6,533 bases of DNA from Chitinophagaceae bacterium (lineage in GTDB: Bacteria; Bacteroidota; Bacteroidia; Chitinophagales; Chitinophagaceae), in contig PLXD01000456.1 of assembly GCA_003151295.1 (NCBI GenBank), forward strand, positions 4,528 through 11,060, read 5' to 3'. Positions 1 to 6,495 of this stretch are shown here, in pieces (within the stretch, counting starts at the first letter, position 1; each line of letters begins with the position of its first letter). The notes beneath the pieces are model-generated. The model worked only from the letters and a program-made list of their open reading frames with translations, ran no database searches and was not told where the DNA came from. A program made the position numbers and the translations under genes.

Positions 1-44
1 TAAGTCTTACTGACATTTTGAACAGATAGAATTGTTTCCACAAG

Positions 45-74
45 TATAAATTACAACTATAAATTACAACTATA
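45..74. repeat. Perfect 13-bp tandem duplication (about 2.3 copies)
   Basis: The unit TATAAATTACAAC occupies 45-57 and is repeated exactly at 58-70, followed by the first four bases of a third copy (71-74). It lies about 50 bp upstream of the SGNH hydrolase start at 121, inside a strongly AT-rich leader. It could be a slippage product or tandem binding sites in the promoter region. No good match to the Bacteroidota -33/-7 promoter pair at proper spacing is visible around it, although TATATTTA at 71-78 is one base off the TAnnTTTG -7 element. Confidence 0.8.
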
Positions 75-120
75 TTTATAGAACTGTTGTAAGTATTTCT
101 TAAAATAGTAAAAGATCGAT

Positions 121-876
121 ATGCCCCTATTTTATAAATTGAATTGGCCGATCCCGGTATTCCTGCTTTTCCTGCTATTCCTTGCATCCGCCTGCCACTC
201 TGCCGGGAATAAACAATCATCTCCGAATAGCTCTCCAACAAATGAGCCTGCGTCTCCGGCAGTCAATCCCGCATCTGATCCACAATCCGACAGCCCCAGG
301 TCTGTTTCGCGGACCGGTAATTCCACGGAGAAAAGGATCGTATTCTTTGGCAACAGCATCACAGCGGGCTATGGGGTGAATCCGGAGGATGCGTTCCCCG
401 CCCTGATCCGGCAACGCATCGATTCGCTCCGGCTACCCTACCAGGTCATTGCGGCGGGGGTGAGCGGTGAGACTTCGGCGGGAGGCAAAAGCCGGATCGG
501 CTGGATCCTCCGTCAACGGGTCGACGTGTTTGTCCTGGAATTGGGCGCCAATGATGGATTGAGAGGTATCCCGGTGACTGAGACAGCCAACAATTTACAG
601 GCTATTTTAGATTCTGTAAAAGCAAAATATCCTGCCGCCAAACTCGTGTTGGCAGGGATGCAAATACCGCCCAGCATGGGAAATAAATACGCTTCCGGGT
701 TCAGGGCGGTCTTTCCACAACTGGCGGAGAAAAATAAGTTATCCCTGATCCCATTCATACTCGAGGGTGTGGGAGGCGTATCCGAACTAAATCAGGGGGA
801 TGGGATCCACCCTACTGCAAAAGGCCACCGGATAGTAGCAGAGAATGTTTGGAAAGTCCTGAAAGACATCTTGTAA
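121..876 (+). CDS. Lipoprotein SGNH/GDSL hydrolase, TesA/arylesterase type
   Basis: This 251-residue protein is a predicted serine esterase acting on acyl or aryl esters in the periplasm or at a membrane face. Residues 1-24 are a hydrophobic signal peptide ending in a lipobox-like LASA before Cys25, so a lipid anchor is expected. Residues 26-70 are a Ser/Pro/Asn-rich linker. The catalytic domain (about 71-251) carries block I GNSITAGYG with nucleophile Ser79 (GNS in place of GDS), block II GVSGET with Gly116, block III GAND with Asn144, and block V DGIHP with Asp227 and His230. All four SGNH blocks are therefore present. The GANDGLRG and DGIHPTAKGH wording resembles E. coli TesA and bacterial arylesterases rather than sialate esterases. 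The natural substrate cannot be told from sequence. The ATG at 121 is chosen because the signal peptide begins there; no strong Shine-Dalgarno precedes it. The gene stands alone on its strand and converges with the ROK-DUF6933 pair. The 5' catalytic part is GC-rich (about 65% at 361-420) compared with its AT-rich leader. Confidence 0.92.
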   Translation: MPLFYKLNWPIPVFLLFLLFLASACHSAGNKQSSPNSSPTNEPASPAVNPASDPQSDSPRSVSRTGNSTEKRIVFFGNSITAGYGVNPEDAFPALIRQRIDSLRLPYQVIAAGVSGETSAGGKSRIGWILRQRVDVFVLELGANDGLRGIPVTETANNLQAILDSVKAKYPAAKLVLAGMQIPPSMGNKYASGFRAVFPQLAEKNKLSLIPFILEGVGGVSELNQGDGIHPTAKGHRIVAENVWKVLKDIL

Positions 877-878
877 CT

Positions 879-899
879 CTTTTCACAATCGCTGAAAAG
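879..899. terminator. Possible bidirectional terminator hairpin
   Basis: Three bases after the TAA of the SGNH hydrolase, CTTTTCA (879-885) can pair with TGAAAAG (893-899) around a 7-base loop. It sits in the 51-bp gap between two convergent genes, where a shared terminator is expected. The stem is short and AT-rich and only a diffuse T-rich stretch follows, so the call is tentative. Confidence 0.3.
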
Positions 900-927
900 C
901 ACTGGTTTGCAGGGTGTTTGTGTTGTT

Positions 928-1482
928 TTATTCATTTTGACCTGCCAGACCAATCTCCTGCTGCCAATACTTTAAGGGGGTCCGGTAATCATGGAACTTC
1001 TTCCCGTATTGATATAGACGGTCCATCATTCGTTCTTCCAGTAAATCCAGAGAAATCGCATCATAACTTTCAAACCCCCTGCAATCATAGTCCAGCTCAA
1101 GAACCATCTGATTCATAAATGACAAGATGGACTTACTATTGGTTTTTGAAACGACATATCCTTCCGCCTGTAACAATTCGTTTTTGATAAACGCATTGGG
1201 AAAACGAAATCTCGATAGAAGTCCTTCCAACCTCTCCAGGAATGGTTCCCAGGTACCCTGGATCGTTTTCCCCTTACAAATAACGCACATCAGGGATGGA
1301 TCATGTACATACATGACCATCATTTTACCGGCAAAACCGCTTGGAAGCAACCGGGCGTACCAGCTATGCAGGTATTGGCTTTGACTTGGTTGGGTAATAT
1401 ATAAAGAGGCTTCTAATCTTGAAGTATTTAGTAATTTTTGTACTGAATGAATAATGAGCACAGGATGTGTTTTGGAAATCAA
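928..1482 (-). CDS. DUF6933-like protein of unknown function
   Basis: This is a 184-residue soluble protein with no signal peptide or membrane helix. The pattern resembles DUF6933 proteins as I remember them: an N-terminal strand running into VQKLL (14-18), then a S-W-Y-A element (40-43), a hydrophobic strand with MYVHDPSL (57-64), an amphipathic region, and T-N-S-K-S-I-L-S-F-M-N (114-124). The C-terminal 55 residues are rich in charged and aromatic residues. The biochemical role of the family is unknown to me. No ATG fits: the first in-frame Met codons lie about 50 residues in, after conserved-looking sequence. The start is taken as TTG at 1480-1482, which overlaps the TGA stop of the upstream ROK kinase (1479-1481). 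GTG at 1459-1461 is an alternative giving 177 residues. The overlap implies cotranscription and probably translational coupling with the kinase. Family assignment is from memory of motifs, not a search. Confidence 0.7.
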   Translation of the reverse strand: MISKTHPVLIIHSVQKLLNTSRLEASLYITQPSQSQYLHSWYARLLPSGFAGKMMVMYVHDPSLMCVICKGKTIQGTWEPFLERLEGLLSRFRFPNAFIKNELLQAEGYVVSKTNSKSILSFMNQMVLELDYDCRGFESYDAISLDLLEERMMDRLYQYGKKFHDYRTPLKYWQQEIGLAGQNE

Positions 1483-2417
1483 ATAGAATCGAATACCAGG
1501 GCCGCAGCCCCGAGAAAACCGGCTTTATTGCCGAGTTGGGCGGCTTCAATATGAGTATGGATCGAAGTCTCTTTCATGGCCAACTGCAATGCCCTTTGCC
1601 GGATAGGACCGACATAAAAATCTCCGGCCTCTGTAATGCCCCCTCCTATGATCACTTGCTGGGGACTGAAAATATTGATCAGGCCGGCTATCCCCGAAGC
1701 CAGGTAATCAAAATGCCGGTTCATGGCCAGAACGGCCGCGTTTTCGTTTTCGAGGAAGCGTGAGACAATAAACTTCCCGTCTACCTGTATCCCTGCATAC
1801 GATTCATTTTCCGGAAACGAACGCTTGTACTCTTCGATCAGGGCCAAAACGGAAGCCTGGGCTTCCAGGCAGCCGGTAGCTCCACAGCTACAGGGATTCC
1901 CGGGGAAAGCCACCCGGATATGGCCCATCTCGGTACCCCGGTTCCGGTGACCTCCATACAGTTTTCCATTTAAGACCAGCGCACCGCCTACTCCTGTGCC
2001 GATTGTCAGGAAAACCACATCGACCATTCCTTTCGCCGCTCCGAACCTCGTTTCCGCGAGCCCCATGAGATTGGCATCGTTATCCACCCACACGGGGATT
2101 TGAGCGTATTCCTGCATCAGCCTTCCCAAAGCCACGCCTTCCATCTCCGGCAGGTTGCCTGCGCAAGCCGTAACGATACCCTCGTCAATGATCCCCGGAG
2201 CACCGATGCCGATGCCTTCGATCGTTAGCCGGTTAGAGGAAGCCATTTGAAGCATTTCAGCAACGGCCTTTTTCAGGTTGTCCCATACGCGGGACTTGCC
2301 GGGATCGGATTCGGATCCGGTAGGCATTATAGATTCGTACAGGATATCTCCATCCTTATTAACGATGCCGTACTTGATATTGGTTCCTCCCAGATCGATC
2401 CCGATGGCGTTTTGCAT
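1479..2417 (-). CDS. ROK-family sugar kinase (glucokinase-like)
   Basis: This 312-residue cytoplasmic kinase is expected to phosphorylate a hexose or N-acyl-hexosamine at the sugar hydroxyl using ATP. The phosphate-binding motif DLGGTNIK is at 8-15, followed by GIGIGAPGIID (68-78). The catalytic Asp114 lies in the VDNDAN block (111-116). The second phosphate loop is TIGTGVGGAL (138-147). The ROK signature and zinc site run through GTEMGH (161-166), with His166 and Cys176, Cys178 and Cys183 in the CxCGxxGCLE cluster. The adenosine loop IIGGGI is at 256-261. All hallmark residues are present and the length is typical of ROK kinases, which in this form lack the DNA-binding HTH found in ROK repressors such as NagC or Mlc. 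Substrate cannot be separated between glucose, N-acetylglucosamine, N-acetylmannosamine and others. The ATG at 2415-2417 is preceded by an A-rich stretch (AAAAAGAT) typical of weak Bacteroidota leaders. The gene heads a two-gene operon with the DUF6933-like gene and is divergent from the second SGNH lipoprotein gene. Confidence 0.95.
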   Translation of the reverse strand: MQNAIGIDLGGTNIKYGIVNKDGDILYESIMPTGSESDPGKSRVWDNLKKAVAEMLQMASSNRLTIEGIGIGAPGIIDEGIVTACAGNLPEMEGVALGRLMQEYAQIPVWVDNDANLMGLAETRFGAAKGMVDVVFLTIGTGVGGALVLNGKLYGGHRNRGTEMGHIRVAFPGNPCSCGATGCLEAQASVLALIEEYKRSFPENESYAGIQVDGKFIVSRFLENENAAVLAMNRHFDYLASGIAGLINIFSPQQVIIGGGITEAGDFYVGPIRQRALQLAMKETSIHTHIEAAQLGNKAGFLGAAALVFDSI

Positions 2418-2595
2418 ATTATCTTTTTAAAATACAGCGCATGAAACTACGCAATAATAAGTTGCCTGACAATTCCCCGGGCCCCCCATTCAAAAAAAAG
2501 TCAAAGCAGGTGTCCGTCCGTTGAAGAAATAGTCTTACATTATTCCTGATAAGGTTAAAGACGGCAAATTCCTGATACAGCATGAAAAATTGATA
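2418..2595. promoter_or_regulatory. Divergent intergenic region with 10-bp direct repeat
   Basis: This 178-bp gap separates the ROK operon (leftward) from the second SGNH lipoprotein gene (rightward), so it must hold promoters for both unless one is read from elsewhere. The decamer ATTCCTGATA occurs exactly twice, at 2542-2551 and 2568-2577, 26 bp apart start to start and 19-54 bp before the ATG at 2596. Two identical half-sites so close to the start could be an operator or activator site. A GC-rich run (CCCCGGGCCCCCC) is at 2476-2488. I found no convincing TTTG/TAnnTTTG promoter pair at correct spacing on either strand. Confidence 0.35.
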
Positions 2596-3342
2596 ATGAA
2601 CAGATATATCCTTCAAATATTATTTTTTCCTCTAATAGGAGCAGCCCTCATAGGATGCAAGACATTAAAGCCCTCGCAGGATATAAAAAGCGATTCATTC
2701 CAAAACAGCAATGAATACCTGTCCGATATCAAAACCGAACTTAAAAAAGAATCGCCCTATAACAGAACGATCAATATTGTCTTCCACGGCCATAGCGTAC
2801 CGTCCGGTTATGCCAGGACACCGCTGGTAAAAACGTTCGATTCTTATCCCTACCTGTTTTTAGAAAAGCTAAAAGCCGAATATCCCTATGCCGTGGTAAA
2901 TATTATCGTCACGGCTAAAGGAGGTGAAAATGCTGAAAGCGGCGCGGCCCGTTTTAAACGGGATGTATTGATCCACAAGCCGGATGTACTGTTCATCGAC
3001 TATGCCTTAAATGACGTCGGCCTGGGATTGGAACGCTCCTATAAAGCTTGGAATAAAATGATAAGAATGGCTAAAAAGCAGCATATAAAGATCATTTTAC
3101 TTACCCCCTCGCCGGATTTAAGGGTCAATCTCAAGGATGATAATAATAATCTTAAACAGCATACGGATCAGATAATTGCATTGGCAAAAGAAAATAATAT
3201 CGGCCTGGTTAACAGCTTTGGAGTCTTTAGCACGATATACAGCAAAGGTGATTCTTTAGAAAATTATATGGCCCAGGTGAACCATCCCAATAAAGCCGGG
3301 AATCAGCTTATTGCAGATGAAATAATGAAATGGTTCAGGTGA
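2596..3342 (+). CDS. Lipoprotein SGNH/GDSL hydrolase with variant block V
   Basis: This 248-residue protein begins with a signal peptide (1-20) ending in LIG before Cys21, so it should be a lipoprotein facing the periplasm or cell surface. A linker of about 35 residues precedes an SGNH fold. Block I is FHGHSVPSGY with nucleophile Ser67. Block II is AKGGENAESGA, Gly109 or Gly110. Block III is DYALND with Asn139. Block V is QVNHPNKAG with His230. The Asp normally three residues before the catalytic His is Gln227 here, leaving Ser-Gly-Asn-His without the third acid. From memory, the HGHSVP...YALND...NHPN pattern marks a distinct subfamily of uncharacterised Bacteroidota SGNH hydrolases, related more to carbohydrate acetylesterases than to TesA. 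ATG at 2596 is preferred over an in-frame TTG at 2590 because it gives a normal signal peptide with an early Arg. The gene is divergent from the ROK kinase and convergent with the TonB receptor (49-bp gap). It shows little similarity to the SGNH protein at 121-876, so the two are not a recent duplication. Confidence 0.88.
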   Translation: MNRYILQILFFPLIGAALIGCKTLKPSQDIKSDSFQNSNEYLSDIKTELKKESPYNRTINIVFHGHSVPSGYARTPLVKTFDSYPYLFLEKLKAEYPYAVVNIIVTAKGGENAESGAARFKRDVLIHKPDVLFIDYALNDVGLGLERSYKAWNKMIRMAKKQHIKIILLTPSPDLRVNLKDDNNNLKQHTDQIIALAKENNIGLVNSFGVFSTIYSKGDSLENYMAQVNHPNKAGNQLIADEIMKWFR

Positions 3343-3391
3343 TAAGACGGGATGGAAGGCCTTACACAGCCTTACTATTTATCGATTCGGG

Positions 3392-5830
3392 CTACCGGCT
3401 TTTGCCTTTGGTATCATCATTATTTATACCCCGCTGGTTCTTTTTGATCTCACTGTTCAGCTTTCCAAATTTATAATTGAACCGTACTACGAACGATCGA
3501 TATGCGTACTGGCTGAAAGATGATTGGTAAAAATCGGGCGTACTGGTATAGGAGTTGAAATTCCAAAATTTACCGTATGGGTTATAAGATACGAGGGCCA
3601 GGGTTGCTTTCTTCTTTAAAAATGTTTTTGAAAATACATACGATGACCAAAAGATCCCTCCGGCTTTCCCCTGCAAATTCACATCGCCGCTATAAATACC
3701 TCCATCAATGCTAAAACGATAATCTTTGCCAAATTTGTAACCTGCATTAAAATAAGCATTTCCCGTATAGCCGTCATTGCGGTAAAATTGGTTATTATAA
3801 TATCCGCTTAACCAGACATGCGCTGCCTGACCGTCTAAGCTTACGGTCAGATCCTTGATGATGGTAAAATTCGTATTAATATTCAAACCCAACCTGTTGT
3901 TAACCCCAAGGTTTTGATAGGTAGTTAGCGTAACGGTATCACTCGTATTATTCGATGTATTATTTATCTGCAGGCGGGTAACATTTTGTATGGAATTTTT
4001 TGAAAATGTATAGCTTAGACCAATATTAATAGCACTTTTTGCAAAATTACTATAGTTTAATTCCAGGCTATGGTTTAATTCCGGCTTCAGATCAGGGTTG
4101 CCCATGCTGATGAATTTCGGATTTGATTTATCCAAAAAAGGATTTAACTGGTAAATACCCGGGCGGCTAATCCTGTCTGTATAGCCAAAACTAAGGCTGC
4201 TTTTCTTTAAACTCCTCAGCAAAGATATCGAAGGAATAAGGTTATCATACTGTTGGTCAACGGAACTTCCGGCAGATACAAAATTTGCATGTATGGTAGT
4301 ATGTTCTAACCGGAGGCCTCCCTTGGCAGTCCATTTATCCCATTTAACCTGGTAAGAATTATAAAGGCTGTAAATATACTGGTGGTAGTTAAAATCATTG
4401 CTTTGGTCGGGATTCAACACATATTCACCGGTTGAATCATTATAATTATTGGTTTGAAAATCGCTGAAGTTGTTTCTGATAATCGTCTTTCCCCCGGCTT
4501 CAAGAGTTAGTTTTTTAATTGGATATACATAATCCAACTGGACGGTGTGCTCCTTATTCCCTGCTTTATTATTTTGCCTGTAATCCGGCAATTGATAATT
4601 AATAGTGTCCGAAAATATATTGTTATTAAATAGCTTATTCGGCGAATAGCTGTATTTGTATGACAATGTCAGCAACCGGTTCTTATCCTTTTTGAAACCC
4701 AACTGATAATTGATGGTTGCATCAAGACCCTCATAGTCGCTATTCCCTGCATTCATCAAATGATATTTCTGACTTATGGCGCCGGTATTATCCAGCATAT
4801 TTGTAAATTGGCTTATGCTTTGGTTATTGATGAAGTTATATATATCGAATGAACCGGTCATTAGGTTCAGGCTGTCTATTTCATAACTCAACTCTGCCTC
4901 CCCATAATTATCATAGCCGCCGAAGGTATTTGTGCCGGTTTGGGATAAAACCGTGCGATCCGAAAGAAAGGTCTGGTTATTTCCAAAACCGGTAGTTTGC
5001 ACAATATGCCTACTGTAACCCGCAAATGCCGATAAGCCAAATTTGCCCTGTTTCAGGGTCCCGTTAAGATTAATAACCGGCCCGCCAATCGAATTATATA
5101 GCCCGCCAATTCCTATATTGTACCCCTGGTCCGCATTTTTTTTTGTAATGATATTGATGATACCCGTCAACCCTTCAGCATCATATTTAGCCGGTGGAGT
5201 AGTAATCACTTCTATTTTTTCAATATTGGTTGCGGGCATGTCCCTTAGTATATTGGATGGATTTTTGGTAACCAATGCAGATTCTTTACCGTTAATCAGA
5301 ATTTTGAAATTACTACTTCCTTTTAACTTGATATTCTCGGAAGCATCCACGGACAACAAAGGTACTTTTCGCATCATATCCAGTGCATTTAATGCCACAC
5401 TTTCCGGATCCGCACTGACATCATAACTAATACCGTCTATTTCTCTTTTTATTACAGGTCTTACTGAAGTCACAATAACTTCTTTCAACTGCTTACCGGC
5501 CATGGAAAGAACAATTTTTCCTACATCTACTCGCCTTATTCCATTTATTACCGGCATAGTTTTAATCGTATAACCGGTATACGCCAATACAAGTTGGTAG
5601 TTCTTATCCGCAGCGCCTGCAATCTCAAAACTGCCGTCATCTTTTGACAAGGTGCTTTTCACGGGAATGTTGATTTTCATGTCCTTCAAAGCAACGGTAA
5701 CATATCCTAATGGCTTGTTGGTTAAGGAATCAACCACCGATCCTTTAATCGTTATTGTGGAATCAACCATTTGAGCCTGTGCGGCAGCGTAGAAATAAAG
5801 AAAAATGATGTTAAGCAGTAAGCCTTTCAT
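3392..5830 (-). CDS. TonB-dependent outer-membrane receptor (OMP beta-barrel family)
   Basis: This 812-residue protein is predicted to be a gated outer-membrane transporter powered by TonB-ExbBD. A signal peptide (about 1-19, ending AQA) is followed by a carboxypeptidase-regulatory-like Ig-type domain (about 26-110, with IKGSVVDSLTNKPLGYVTV and DDGSFEI). The junction LKEVIVTS (115-122) sits where a TonB box usually lies. The plug spans about 120-232 and contains the typical LRDMPATNIEKIEVITTPP (195-213), KYDAEGLTGIINIITKK (215-231). The remaining roughly 560 residues alternate aromatic and polar strands, including a conserved-looking GYTDRISRPGIYQLNPF segment, as in barrels of the outer-membrane beta-barrel family (PF14905, named from memory). 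A short charged tail follows the last strand (VRFNYKFGKL). The domain order and size are typical for this group. It differs from SusC in size, and no SusD gene is adjacent, so a glycan-import system is not demonstrated; substrates may be siderophores, peptides or other compounds. No sigma/anti-sigma pair is present. The gene is monocistronic within the window. Confidence 0.93.
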   Translation of the reverse strand: MKGLLLNIIFLYFYAAAQAQMVDSTITIKGSVVDSLTNKPLGYVTVALKDMKINIPVKSTLSKDDGSFEIAGAADKNYQLVLAYTGYTIKTMPVINGIRRVDVGKIVLSMAGKQLKEVIVTSVRPVIKREIDGISYDVSADPESVALNALDMMRKVPLLSVDASENIKLKGSSNFKILINGKESALVTKNPSNILRDMPATNIEKIEVITTPPAKYDAEGLTGIINIITKKNADQGYNIGIGGLYNSIGGPVINLNGTLKQGKFGLSAFAGYSRHIVQTTGFGNNQTFLSDRTVLSQTGTNTFGGYDNYGEAELSYEIDSLNLMTGSFDIYNFINNQSISQFTNMLDNTGAISQKYHLMNAGNSDYEGLDATINYQLGFKKDKNRLLTLSYKYSYSPNKLFNNNIFSDTINYQLPDYRQNNKAGNKEHTVQLDYVYPIKKLTLEAGGKTIIRNNFSDFQTNNYNDSTGEYVLNPDQSNDFNYHQYIYSLYNSYQVKWDKWTAKGGLRLEHTTIHANFVSAGSSVDQQYDNLIPSISLLRSLKKSSLSFGYTDRISRPGIYQLNPFLDKSNPKFISMGNPDLKPELNHSLELNYSNFAKSAINIGLSYTFSKNSIQNVTRLQINNTSNNTSDTVTLTTYQNLGVNNRLGLNINTNFTIIKDLTVSLDGQAAHVWLSGYYNNQFYRNDGYTGNAYFNAGYKFGKDYRFSIDGGIYSGDVNLQGKAGGIFWSSYVFSKTFLKKKATLALVSYNPYGKFWNFNSYTSTPDFYQSSFSQYAYRSFVVRFNYKFGKLNSEIKKNQRGINNDDTKGKSR

Positions 5831-5923
5831 TGCATAGCTGGTGTTTTGATTTTCAGCAAAAATGTCATTTTATTGTACTAATACTCTTTCCCTTTTGTTC
5901 AATGTAGCGTTCTTGCCTTTCAG

Positions 5924-5955
5924 GGAAAATTTGCGAAGTGGTTCTCATATTTTCC
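5924..5955. repeat. 7-bp inverted repeat in divergent intergenic region
   Basis: GGAAAAT (5924-5930) and ATTTTCC (5949-5955) are exact inverted copies separated by 18 bases. They lie between the divergent TonB receptor (start 5830) and the small lipoprotein-like reading frame (start 6013). The spacing would suit a dimeric regulator or a weak hairpin, but an inverted pair of this length in AT-rich DNA can occur by chance. The rest of the 182-bp gap (5831-6012) shows no recognisable promoter pair or RNA gene to me. Confidence 0.3.
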
Positions 5956-6012
5956 AAAATAATATCCCTAAATTCGTTTTATAAATCAGAACCTTAAAAT
6001 TAAACCTTATTT

Positions 6013-6159
6013 ATGAAAAGAAATCTTCGCTTTTCTGGCATCGTTATGCTATCTGTTATCTCCGGGATTGTTTTAACTCAGTGTGCAAAATCTTTAACAG
6101 GAGAAAAACAGGCATCGCAATTAACAAAAGAAGAACCAAATGCGCTGCAGCTTGCATAG
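6013..6159 (+). pseudogene. Short lipoprotein-like leader, probable 5' gene remnant
   Basis: An ATG at 6013 opens a 48-residue frame ending at TAG (6157-6159). It begins MKRNLRFSGIVMLSVISGIV, a basic start plus hydrophobic stretch typical of a signal peptide, then LTQ before Cys24, a lipobox-like site with an unusual Gln at -1. The remaining 24 residues are polar. The same frame stays open after the TAG, reading ELIALDLKNT before turning into a low-complexity hydrophobic run that ends with TGA at 6382-6384. A complete signal peptide with almost no mature protein, followed by helical-looking residues past the stop, suggests a longer secreted lipoprotein or cytochrome-like protein cut short by a nonsense mutation and loss of the rest. 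The alternative is a genuine 48-residue small lipoprotein (mature 25 residues). The identity of the ancestor is not provable from this window. Confidence 0.5.
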
Positions 6160-6214
6160 GAGCTAATTGCTTTGGATCTGAAAAATACCCTTGCTGTAAC
6201 TATAACAAATTTTT

Positions 6215-6478
6215 ATGAAAAATATTTTAGCATTTTATTTATTACTTTTTATACCATTTTTATTAATAATGCTTATATCAAAAGCTCAATACCTATCTGG
6301 CAACTCTTTTGCTTTATTCTTGGGAATCTATTGCTTTCTTTACCATCCTTTATTAGTGGGATTAAGATTGATATCTATAGGTGAAATCAAACCCTCCAAA
6401 TTATGGTACAATTTTATACCTGGCTGGAACTGGAAATATTTCAGTCTTACTTTTTTCAATAACGGCATTTCAAAATAG
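6215..6478 (+). CDS. Small two-helix membrane protein of unknown function
   Basis: This 87-residue protein starts MKNILAFYLLLFIPF. Two hydrophobic segments are visible, about residues 4-22 and 32-50, joined by a short polar loop, followed by a basic and aromatic tail (LWYNFIPGWNWKYFSLTFF, 63-81). I recognise no catalytic motif; similar short membrane proteins with a Trp/Phe-rich tail occur in Bacteroidota, but I cannot name a family. The region is very AT-rich (about 21% GC over 6181-6300), well below the TonB receptor and ROK genes, which hints at separate origin. The reading frame differs from that of the remnant at 6013 and starts 55 bases after its stop. There is no clear Shine-Dalgarno, only an AT-rich leader. 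It is preferred over the overlapping frame ending at 6384 because it has an ATG, a sensible topology and a non-repetitive C-terminus. Confidence 0.55.
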   Translation: MKNILAFYLLLFIPFLLIMLISKAQYLSGNSFALFLGIYCFLYHPLLVGLRLISIGEIKPSKLWYNFIPGWNWKYFSLTFFNNGISK

Positions 6479-6495
6479 ATGAAAAATCAAAAAGA

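Noticed and set aside
849..1118. Plus-strand open frame opposite the DUF6933-like gene
   Set aside because: It overlaps a better-supported minus-strand gene, has low-complexity composition and starts inside the SGNH hydrolase gene.
1467..1950. Two plus-strand open frames opposite the ROK kinase
   Set aside because: They are antisense to a kinase with all family motifs intact and show no domain-like pattern.
2419..2616. Minus-strand 65-residue frame covering the divergent intergenic region
   Set aside because: It overlaps the start of the SGNH lipoprotein gene, has no recognisable pattern and would leave no room for the promoters of two divergent genes.
3356..3373. AAGGC/GCCTT hairpin in the convergent gap between the second SGNH gene and the TonB receptor
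   Set aside because: The stem is only five base pairs with an eight-base loop and no T-run, so it is not distinguishable from chance, although the location would suit a terminator.
5043..5426. Plus-strand 127-residue frame inside the TonB receptor gene
   Set aside because: It is antisense to the plug-encoding region, whose minus-strand motifs are clear; the hydrophobic look is a by-product of the complement.
5930..5976. TTTG (5930-5933) and TAAATTCG (5969-5976) as a Bacteroidota -33/-7 promoter for the frame at 6013
   Set aside because: The gap of 35 bases is far larger than the roughly 19-21 expected, and the -7 element has a mismatch in its core.
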